Assembly: GCA_047619485.1 (NCBI GenBank)
Contig: JBLHKE010000441.1
Coordinates: forward strand, 1 to 6,673
Direction of reading: 5' to 3'
From: JBLHKE01 sp047619485
GTDB taxonomy: Bacteria > Verrucomicrobiota > Verrucomicrobiia > Verrucomicrobiales > DEV007
Length of the DNA stretch: 6,673 bases
The position numbers and the translations under genes are program-made. Of the stretch, positions 1 through 6,155 are shown piece after piece (the stretch's first letter is position 1; every line of letters begins with the position of its first letter). The notes below the pieces were generated by a model. That model saw only the letters and a program-made list of their open reading frames with translations, was not told where the DNA came from and made no database searches.

Positions 1-511
1 GCCAGGCCACGGATGTCGACGTTCTGCTCCGGAGTATTGCTGAGCTGCTGTGTGAGTGCGGTAAGTTTCTCGCGTTCGGTCTCGCGCACGCGGGTGCTTC
101 CGCTTGAGAAGTAGATCTGCGTGTCTGCGATCAGTCGCTCGAGTTCTGCGGTCTGGTTCGCCTCGGGTTCTGGGTCGGGGGACGGTTCCGGATCTGGTTC
201 GGGCTCGGCCGTTGGAGCCGTTTCCTCCCTGCTTGGCTCTGCTGTCGCGACCATCGTTGCGGCGGTGGCTTGCCTGGCTTTCTCTAGTGCGACGAGGCTA
301 ACTGCGCTGGCTTTGATGGTTGGCTCTGGCGCGTAGTCGGGATTGAGTTCGCTCGTGAAGGCGTAGATCTCTTGCGGGAAGAAGCTCTTTGCCAGGGCAT
401 CGATTTGCCGCTGTTCCTTGGCGGTGGCCTGTAGGCCGCGGATCTGGATGCCGGTGGCGTTGACACTGAATTCGCTGCCCTGGAGGGCATCGAACGATTT
501 TGGGAGGAATG

Positions 512-561
512 CTAGGAGCCTGTCGGACTTAGATGATTTCGAGCAAAACGTTTTAGAATTC
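512..561 (+). repeat. Left arm of MITE terminal inverted repeat
   Basis: This is the outer 50 bp of the element. It consists of a 20-bp terminal block, a 17-bp diverged spacer and the 13-bp block CGTTTTAGAATTC. It pairs with 630-679 at 40 of 50 positions. Nine of the ten mismatches lie in the 17-bp spacer. Confidence 0.85.
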
Positions 562-629
562 AGTCATAATCCGCCGTCCGATGCAGGAGTATATTGGAAT
601 ATTCGCCAAAGCGGAGGGTGGATTTGGGC

Positions 630-679
630 GAATTCTAAAACGATTTTTGCCGGATCAGGTAAGTCCGGCAGGCTCCTAG
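630..679 (-). repeat. Right arm of MITE terminal inverted repeat
   Basis: This is the reverse complement of the left arm, with the same layout of 20-bp terminal block, spacer and inner 13-bp block. Read on the minus strand, it supplies the codons that end the truncated BON reading frame. The inner block contributes the TAG stop at 635-637. Confidence 0.85.
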
Positions 680-1419
680 GGTCGGGCGGATCCACCAGCT
701 GCCGGTCGCTGCCGGGCGGATCTTGAGCCGATCCTCGACGAGGTAGCCGGGTGGGGCGATGGCTTCAATGCCGCGGATGAGCTGATCACGTGTCGCTTTC
801 GATTCGATTCGGCCACTGAGGACGATAGCGTCGGTGAACTCGATGCTGAGATGGCAGGTCTCGAGTTCGTCTTCGATCGACTTCAGCCCGTTGCGGACGA
901 AGTCGATGCTCCCGGAAAATCGCTTGAGTAGCATCTGCTGGATCTGCTGACGGGATTCCTCGCTGGCGACCCTGCCGTTGATGGTGAGGGCACGACCCTC
1001 GAGCTTGATGGAGAGACCGCCGATCGAGCGGACGAGGGTCGGGGCGACCTCACCCATGGCTTCCGCCCAAGGTGCGCTGGCGACGCGGCCACTGGTGAGT
1101 TGGAGGTCGTCGCTGACTTTGGCGAGCGGAAAGGCGTCGGTGAGTGCGGCGGAGATCTTCGCCAGAGAGTCGGCGGGGAGCTCGCCACCGATCTTGATGG
1201 TGCCCGATTTCTCGTCGATGACGAGTTCGAGGGAGGATAAATGTGGGACTGTTAGGGCGCAGTCTAGAGTGTCGAGACCGCGGATGGATTTAGGCCCCTC
1301 ACCAGCGAGGCTGGTGATCAGTTGATCGACATCAGTATAGAGGGATTGGGATGAAACCGTCCCGTGGACGATCCCTTGGGAGCCGTCCAGGTAGATGCGC
1401 CAGTCCTCACCGGCAAGCT

Positions 1420-1426
1420 CGGGAAA
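1420..1426 (-). other. Frameshift point between N-terminal anchor and BON segment; TTTCCCG on the minus strand
   Basis: From ATG 1557 the zero frame reads ... ATT AGT TTC CCG. The BON coding frame reads TTT CCC GAG CTT GCC (F-P-E-L-A) over the same bases. The BON frame has a TAG at 1427-1429 just upstream, and the zero frame stops at about 1318, so the switch must fall between those points. One extra T or C in the T3C3 run would give a continuous protein (... S-I-S-F-P-E-L-A-G-E-D-W ...). The bases also fit the X XXY YYZ pattern of a -1 slippery site (T TTC CCG). A one-base loss or a sequencing error in the short homopolymers is the simpler reading, because the gene is broken again downstream. 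Confidence 0.6.
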
Positions 1427-1566
1427 CTAATCGAGCAACTGGTGCGTGATACGCGAGTGGAGGTGGATTCGCGGACCGAATGCCACCATTTGGGAACGAC
1501 CACAAAACCACCTAGAAGCAGGATCAGTACAGCGGTAAGTCGGAATTTTTTGCGCATCGGGAGAAG

Positions 1567-1571
1567 CTTCC
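1567..1571 (-). promoter_or_regulatory. Shine-Dalgarno-like GGAAG of the OmpA-type gene
   Basis: GGAAG on the minus strand sits 9 nt before ATG 1557. It supports that codon as the original start, and an in-frame TAG lies a few codons upstream. The next AGGA copy is about 15 nt from the ATG and is too distant. No convincing -35/-10 pair was found in the 101-bp spacer. Confidence 0.45.
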
Positions 1572-1609
1572 ATCCTAACTAGAGTGGCTATGGAATCAAT
1601 GGGGGTTGG

Positions 1610-1636
1610 ATTTCTGAACCGTGATAATTCAGAAAT
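1610..1636 (-). terminator. AT-rich hairpin after the LTD/CotH gene (possible terminator, weak)
   Basis: A perfect 9-bp inverted repeat ATTTCTGAA / TTCAGAAAT (1610-1618 and 1628-1636) flanks a 9-nt loop, 22 bp past the stop codon of the LTD/CotH gene. There is no U-run after the stem on the minus strand and the stem is AT-rich, so it is not a classic intrinsic terminator. It could be an mRNA 3'-end structure or an operator for the OmpA-type gene that starts at 1557. Confidence 0.25.
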
Positions 1637-1658
1637 ACTAATGTCTAAGTTCGCAGTG

Positions 1659-4600
1659 TTAAAGTTCTGGGACAGAGATACTGAGGCGCATGAATCTCCG
1701 CTCCGACTCTGCAACGGGTGTGCGGCTGCGCACGGTGAGAATCTCGACTGCTCCGATTCGCTCGTTGCGAATTAACTGGGTATCGATCGGGCTCGAACTC
1801 CATGCTTCGAGGTCGCTGCTAAACTCGATGCTAGTAGTCGCGTCGTCTGCTCCGACAGCGCGCTGGAAGCTGAAGGTGAGAAACTCGTCCCCGGCGTCGC
1901 TCTCAATCCTGGTGGTGAGCGTTGGCGAGGAACGATTCGAAGATGGGTCACTGCCCAATAGAAACTCGATGGCTGCGGGTAGTTGGTCGCCATCGCTATC
2001 GTCGAGCGGATCGGTCACACCGTTGGCGGCGGCCCAGCTTGCGAAGCTGACGGCATCGCTTGTGCTCGGGTTGCCGCCGAAGAGTTTGCTCGATCTCCAG
2101 CTGGCAGGGTGGTTGTGATCAGGTGCGCTGGCTGGCTTGATTAGCACGAGGCTGTAACCACTGCCATCTGCCCCTCGCGGCCAGGCGCCGCCGTCGTTGT
2201 AGGTGAAGCTGAGGATGGGTGCGGTGGCGCGATTGATCAGCGTCAGGGTTTCGCCGCCGTCGGATAGGAGGGAGCCGTCGGCGAACTGGCCGACCACTGG
2301 CAGCGTATTCCCATGGACGGATTCGAAGGCAGCAAGGTCGCGGACGATGAGGGTACGCTCTCCTCGGCCGAGTCTGAATCCGATCGGGAATGTGAACGAG
2401 ATACCCGCGACGAACTGGACGCCGCTCATGTCGACGTCGTGGTCTGAGATATTCTGTAGTTCGACATACTCGGCTAGGCCGTCACCGGCAGGATGATACA
2501 TGAGTTCGGAGATCACGAGGTCGCCGAGGGATGGCGGTGTGCCGACGAAGAATTCCGACTCGGTCAGTGCTGACCACACGCCCGCGTCGAGCGTCCGAGC
2601 TTTGGCGACGAGCGATGAGGTTAGAGGAATCGGTGTGGTGTAAGCGATCCCCACGGCGTTGCCGGTGGTGGTTTCGCGAGGATCGCTACCATCTAGTGTG
2701 AAGTAGACGATGCCGGTTGAAGTGGTGATACCGAGCGGTGCCCCGGGCGCTGCATTGCCACCGTGCTGCGGGGCGCCATCGATCGTGTACTCGGGAGCCT
2801 CGATCTGCGGGTAGAGGTCGCGATCTCGGAGCAGCTGAACGAAGATGGGTGTGCGGATGTCGAACCAGCCGGATTTCTCAAGCGCGACCCGACCCTCCCA
2901 GTCAGTCGGGGTCTTGGCGGGGGTGCCATGCAGGTCGCCCCAACGGGCGGACTCGGCGATCATTGCTGGTCGAGCTTCGGCCGCGCGCTCGTCCCACAGG
3001 GCGTTGGCGCCCGTGGGGGAAAGCGCACCGCCGTGGAAACACCACTTGCGGACACGATCGGCGAACAACAGGCGATACTCGGCGTTCGCGCGCAGGCGTT
3101 GGTGGAAGTGGGTCATGCCCTTTTTGCTGGTGTTGTTGGTGTTCTTGTCGATGGCGATCGCACCGTTGACGTTGCCCGCCGCGAGGCTATTGAGGAGCGT
3201 GCGTTCCTGATCCCAGGCGAAGAATTGGTAAGTGTCTGGGACGATACGGTTGCGTCCCGAGCGTAGGTTGTTCTGATCCCAGTCGTCCGAGTTGGAATAG
3301 AAATGGATCAGCAGATAATCAATGAGGTGGGTGTAGTTGATGTAATCCTGCAGGCCGGCGTAATTCTGGGAGTCGGCCATGGTCGCGGCATCGTCGACGA
3401 TGGCGACGGCGGCATTCCAGCTCGCATCGCTACCGTCGAAGGCGTTGATGTGGTCGCGGACATCGTAGTCCTCCGCAAGGCCGCCGAAATGCTCGACCAT
3501 GAAATTATCTTCGATGCGTTCGAAAATGTGGAACACGCCCCAGTACCAGCCGTTGATGTAGAGCTGCGCAAAAATTTGCGACTGCGAGTGCTGGCCCATC
3601 GCGATCTGGGCATCGCGGTGCCACTGATCCCGAAGGTAGGTGGCGCGTCCACGCGTGCCGGGATTGACCCACGAGTCGCCATTCCCGGCGCGCAGCTGGA
3701 TACTGTTGAAGCGGGTGACGTCCTCGCCGGGGAAGAGGGGGAAGTCGAGCGTCCCGGTGCCATACTGTCGGCGGAATGCGACGCGCATATTGTGCTTGTG
3801 GCGATTCGGGCTGCGCGACGCGTTTCCCGCGAGCCGCAGTCCGGCGTTTGCCTGGGTCGTCTGGCCGTGTCCGAAGCCGAAGAACTCCAACGAAACCTCA
3901 CGCTCCCAGTCGGGGCCGCCTTTCTTGCTGTTCGAGTAATTGCCGGTATCGCGATCGAACAGGCTGGCCGTATCCGTCGCCATGGAGATCACCGGGAGAC
4001 TCGCGAGCGAGGTTTTGACCTCCTCGTCGGTATAGATTCCACCGGCGATGTTGGAGTCCATCCCGTAGTCGGCGGTGCGTGTCTGGTCGAGGTTGTCCCA
4101 GTTGGGATACTCGTAGTCGACGACGTTGTCAGACTGTGCGACGACATCGTCGAGGAATAGGTAGGTGTGCGTGTCGACGTTGGTAGGTGCCAGTCCCGGC
4201 TTGAATGCGGCGGCGCGTAGCACGGTGGTCTCGTCGATCAAGATATTCGCGCTCGAGCCGGCGATCTGGGTGCCATTGTCGGGCGATGGTGTCGAGCTGT
4301 CGGTGGTGTAGATGATCGTCGCACCCGCAGTGGGCGTGCTGACGACGACGGTGAAGGTCGCCTCGTAGGTTCCGCGGTCTACCGAGAAGGACGTATCGGC
4401 AACAAATCCCGAAACACTGGGCGAGATGTTTACCGCGCCCGGGCTTGGCTTCGGAAAATAGACGCCGCCGAAGCCGAAGCTGACGTCGCTCTGTTGGCTG
4501 GGGTAGGTGGGCGCGAATTCGGAAAGCGGGGTCGATCCGTCCGCGTCGATGAGGGCGAGGTACTCACCGGAGGCCGATAGGCTGAAGTTGGTGTGCAATT

Positions 4601-6092
4601 CTTGTCCTGTCTCTACGCGGTTCTTCCCGGAGGCAAACACGATGAGGAACTCGCCTGCCGGCAAGATCGCGCCTGGGGGGAATTGCCATTTTTGCGGTGC
4701 GGAAGAATCGTCAGTCAATGCCATCCCTGCGAGATCGATGGCGTCGCCCGTGGGGTTGAGGATCTCGATCCAGTCGCTCGAGTCGCCATCTTCGTCATCG
4801 AGCGAAAAACCGTTCGATGCCATGAATTCGGTGATCACTAGGATCGTGCCGACGCTACTTGCATCGGTCGGGTCGCTGCCGATCATCAGTTCGACGGGGT
4901 CGATCAATCCATCGCTGTCGGTGTCGGCAAGGATCGGGCTGGTGATGAACGGATCCGCACTGACTTCGGCCGCGTCGTCGAGGCCGTCGTCATCGCTGTC
5001 CGTTTTGAGCGGATTGGAGCCAATTGCGATCTCGCTGCCGTCGGTGAGCGTGTCGTTGTCACTATCGGTGTCGTGTGGATCAGTGCCGGCGTTGAACTCG
5101 CCGAGGTTGTCGAGGCCGTCGGCATCCGCATCGAGTGCCGCATCGTTCGGGTCGTCTTTGTCAAAACCGTTGACGCCCTCCCAGAAATTTTTCATGCCGT
5201 CGCCGTCATCGTCACCCTGGTCGGCGATCGCCTCGTAGGAGGCATCGATGTCTGTTTGCGTGATCGCCATGTCGTAGATGCGGATGAGTGCAATCTCGCC
5301 GGCGAAACCAGACAGAGTGACGGTGTTTCCGGTGTTGCCGCCCGAGGAGTTGAACGCACCGAAGTTGTTCGTGCCGGCCGCGCTGAAGGCGCAGGAGTCG
5401 TCGGCACCGGCGAGGGTCGAAAATTCAGCGCCGAGCGCCTCGCCGTAAGCGATGTTGCCGATCACATCGCGTGCGTAGACTTTGATCGTATCGTTGTTGT
5501 CGACGATCGAGTCGCCATCAAAGGTGACGACCGTCTGGATGAACTCGGCGGACTCGAAATTTGGAAGTGGGACGATGAGATCGACGATTTTCACATTGTT
5601 GAAGGCTTTCAAAACCCTCAGCTCCGGGTCGAAGATACCATTGGTGTGCAGCGAGATAGTGAAGCCGTTGGTGGCGGCGCCAGATTCCCAGAGCACTTGG
5701 TGGTTGAGACGATCCGTGTCGCTGAGGTCGGTGCGGAACCAGATCTCGACACTGCCATCGGTGAGGCCGTTGCCGATCGAACTGCTCTGCGGTTCGCCGC
5801 TGGGTGTGGCGCCGCTGGTGTTGGCACCAGTCGATTGAAAGGATGCGGTGAAGTTGGTGCCGGGTGACGAAAAATTTGGCGTTAGTGTGATGCCGGTGGC
5901 GAAATTGAGGTCGATATTAAACAGGCCGCCGCTGTAGTTGTGACCGGCGCCGATATCGCTCCACAAAGTCAGGGAGTTGCCGGATATTGCGTTGCTCGCG
6001 CTAGAGGCATCGAACTCGTGGGCTGGCGTGGCGGCATGGGTGAGGGACGCGGCGAGCAGTGCCGCGCAGGCGATGGGGATGTGGGGGCGCAT
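1659..6092 (-). CDS. Very large secreted multidomain protein: LamG-like, TSP type 3 repeats, two lamin-tail domains, two chitobiase C-terminal-like domains, CotH kinase-like domain
   Basis: This is an intact 1477-residue reading frame. A signal peptide with hydrophobic core IPIACAALLAASL has a likely cut after THA (about residue 20), so the protein is exported. Order of domains: LamG/concanavalin-like fold (about 24-290); Asp-rich calcium-binding TSP3 repeats (292-410); LTD 1 (about 416-555, SDWIEILNP); chitobiase C-terminal-like beta domain (about 560-650, IIYTTDSSTP); CotH-like domain (about 690-1020); a second chitobiase-type domain (about 1100-1183, YFTLDGSDPR); LTD 2 (about 1185-1310, ISELMYHP); and a verrucomicrobial C-terminal domain (about 1359-1477) ending RRFMRLSISVPEL. 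CotH-family marks are GNASR (756-760), GVFHIFERIEDNF (852-864), DDWDQNN (936-942) and WDQE (960-963). CotH proteins of spores and fungi include atypical secreted kinases. Catalysis here is inferred, and the substrate is unknown. The beta-rich modules suggest binding to cell surfaces or polysaccharides. No start-proximal Shine-Dalgarno is visible (C-rich leader), but the signal peptide fixes the start. Confidence 0.93.
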   Translation of the reverse strand: MRPHIPIACAALLAASLTHAATPAHEFDASSASNAISGNSLTLWSDIGAGHNYSGGLFNIDLNFATGITLTPNFSSPGTNFTASFQSTGANTSGATPSGEPQSSSIGNGLTDGSVEIWFRTDLSDTDRLNHQVLWESGAATNGFTISLHTNGIFDPELRVLKAFNNVKIVDLIVPLPNFESAEFIQTVVTFDGDSIVDNNDTIKVYARDVIGNIAYGEALGAEFSTLAGADDSCAFSAAGTNNFGAFNSSGGNTGNTVTLSGFAGEIALIRIYDMAITQTDIDASYEAIADQGDDDGDGMKNFWEGVNGFDKDDPNDAALDADADGLDNLGEFNAGTDPHDTDSDNDTLTDGSEIAIGSNPLKTDSDDDGLDDAAEVSADPFITSPILADTDSDGLIDPVELMIGSDPTDASSVGTILVITEFMASNGFSLDDEDGDSSDWIEILNPTGDAIDLAGMALTDDSSAPQKWQFPPGAILPAGEFLIVFASGKNRVETGQELHTNFSLSASGEYLALIDADGSTPLSEFAPTYPSQQSDVSFGFGGVYFPKPSPGAVNISPSVSGFVADTSFSVDRGTYEATFTVVVSTPTAGATIIYTTDSSTPSPDNGTQIAGSSANILIDETTVLRAAAFKPGLAPTNVDTHTYLFLDDVVAQSDNVVDYEYPNWDNLDQTRTADYGMDSNIAGGIYTDEEVKTSLASLPVISMATDTASLFDRDTGNYSNSKKGGPDWEREVSLEFFGFGHGQTTQANAGLRLAGNASRSPNRHKHNMRVAFRRQYGTGTLDFPLFPGEDVTRFNSIQLRAGNGDSWVNPGTRGRATYLRDQWHRDAQIAMGQHSQSQIFAQLYINGWYWGVFHIFERIEDNFMVEHFGGLAEDYDVRDHINAFDGSDASWNAAVAIVDDAATMADSQNYAGLQDYINYTHLIDYLLIHFYSNSDDWDQNNLRSGRNRIVPDTYQFFAWDQERTLLNSLAAGNVNGAIAIDKNTNNTSKKGMTHFHQRLRANAEYRLLFADRVRKWCFHGGALSPTGANALWDERAAEARPAMIAESARWGDLHGTPAKTPTDWEGRVALEKSGWFDIRTPIFVQLLRDRDLYPQIEAPEYTIDGAPQHGGNAAPGAPLGITTSTGIVYFTLDGSDPRETTTGNAVGIAYTTPIPLTSSLVAKARTLDAGVWSALTESEFFVGTPPSLGDLVISELMYHPAGDGLAEYVELQNISDHDVDMSGVQFVAGISFTFPIGFRLGRGERTLIVRDLAAFESVHGNTLPVVGQFADGSLLSDGGETLTLINRATAPILSFTYNDGGAWPRGADGSGYSLVLIKPASAPDHNHPASWRSSKLFGGNPSTSDAVSFASWAAANGVTDPLDDSDGDQLPAAIEFLLGSDPSSNRSSPTLTTRIESDAGDEFLTFSFQRAVGADDATTSIEFSSDLEAWSSSPIDTQLIRNERIGAVEILTVRSRTPVAESERRFMRLSISVPEL
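4863..5219 (-). repeat. Coding thrombospondin type 3 / calcium-binding Asp repeats within the LTD/CotH gene
   Basis: This covers residues about 292-410. Five Asp-rich loops can be read: DDDGDG (294-299), DADADGLDN (321-329), DTDSDNDTLTD (341-351), DSDDDGLDD (365-373) and DTDSDGLID (390-398). They are spaced by E-x-x-x-G-(S/T)-(D/N)-P turns such as GTDP, GSNP and GSDP. This is the usual TSP3 pattern of exported bacterial proteins, where calcium is expected to rigidify a linker between the LamG-like head and the rest of the protein. A single related DSDGDQLP loop recurs near residue 1363 in the C-terminal domain. Confidence 0.85.
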
Positions 6093-6155
6093 GGGGGGCG
6101 GCAGTGTGCCAAGCTGCTCCCGGGTTGGCCAGTTCGAAATCTTCTGCGCCTGGAT
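6093..6155 (-). other. Spacer between hydrolase and LTD/CotH gene
   Basis: This 63-bp spacer ends in a run of C before the ATG on the minus strand. It shows no clear Shine-Dalgarno sequence, promoter or U-tailed hairpin. The short distance allows co-transcription of the two genes. Confidence 0.4.

Larger units (their letters stand above)
512..679. mobile_element. 168-bp MITE-like palindromic element inserted in the OmpA-type gene
   Basis: The outer 20 bp at 512-531 and 660-679 are inverted repeats with a single mismatch (consensus CTAG then GAGCCTGYCGGACTTA). Without gaps the arms match at 40 of 50 positions. They include a perfect 13-bp inner block CGTTTTAGAATTC at 549-561 whose complement is at 630-642, at the same distance (37 bp) from each end. 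Weaker complementarity continues to a tip atatt-gg-aatat at 591-602, so the whole element can fold as one long hairpin. There is no transposase gene, so it is non-autonomous. CTAG occurs at both ends with an offset of 164 bp. Deleting one such unit rejoins the interrupted reading frame as ACC-CTA-GCA-TTC (T-L-A-F). The mobile core is therefore 160 bp with a CTAG duplication, or 162 bp with a TA duplication. IS5-group elements (target C(T/A)A(G/A), 4-bp duplication) and IS630 (TA duplicated within CTAG) both fit as the mobilising family; the sequence alone does not decide. Confidence 0.85.
1..1557 (-). pseudogene. BON-repeat / OmpA C-terminal domain envelope protein, disrupted by a frameshift and a MITE (3' end beyond window)
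   Basis: Three collinear coding segments look like one former gene. Segment 1 (from ATG at 1557) encodes a basic start MRKKFR, a hydrophobic stretch LTAVLILLLGGFVVV and then KWWHSVRE, which is an N-terminal membrane anchor or uncleaved signal. Segment 2 (about 1426 to 680) is in another frame and holds tandem BON-like modules, for example LTINGRVASEESRQQI and VLSGRIESKATRDQLI. Segment 3 (511 to 1) is in a third frame and begins FLPKSFDALQGSEFSVN. It continues through a Pro/Glu/Asp-rich linker (about 170-215) into the start of an OmpA-like peptidoglycan-binding domain (IYFSSGSTRVRETEREKL ... VDIRGLA). Segments 1 and 2 are separated by a one-base shift near 1420-1426. Segments 2 and 3 are separated by an inserted palindromic element at 512-679. 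The family role would be tethering the outer envelope to peptidoglycan; BON modules are thought to bind membranes or other partners. The longest product left starts at an internal Met (1057) and stops at 635 inside the insertion, so a functional protein is unlikely. The left end is cut by the window. Confidence 0.85.

Noticed and set aside
121..336. Plus-strand Gly/Ser-rich open frame that looks like a GSGSGS linker protein
   Set aside because: It is the antisense of the Pro/Glu/Asp-rich linker of the OmpA-type gene.
512..679. The palindrome as a terminator, structured RNA gene or CRISPR-like repeat
   Set aside because: The 164-bp CTAG offset and restored reading frame fit an insertion, there is only one copy with no spacers, and it lies inside a coding region.
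418..726. Plus-strand open frame of 102 codons spanning the MITE
   Set aside because: It runs from antisense OmpA-type sequence across the inverted repeats and has no protein-like character.
1427..1714. Minus-strand open frame of 95 codons overlapping the end of the LTD/CotH gene and the start of the OmpA-type gene
   Set aside because: It is out of frame with both genes over most of its length and lacks family features; its stop at 1427 only helps to locate the frameshift.
3303..4160. Long plus-strand open frame of 285 codons antisense to the LTD/CotH gene
   Set aside because: It lies wholly opposite a well-supported coding region, has no recognisable domain, and is the kind of antisense frame expected from GC-rich codon usage.
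4507..5238. Plus-strand Ser-rich open frame of 243 codons
   Set aside because: The Ser/Pro bias is the complement of GAT/GAC-rich TSP3 coding, so it is a shadow frame.
5073..5867. Plus-strand open frame of 264 codons opposite the LamG/TSP3 region
   Set aside because: Its Val/Asp/Glu-rich composition mirrors the opposite-strand Asp- and Ser-rich codons; no motif or ribosome site was seen.
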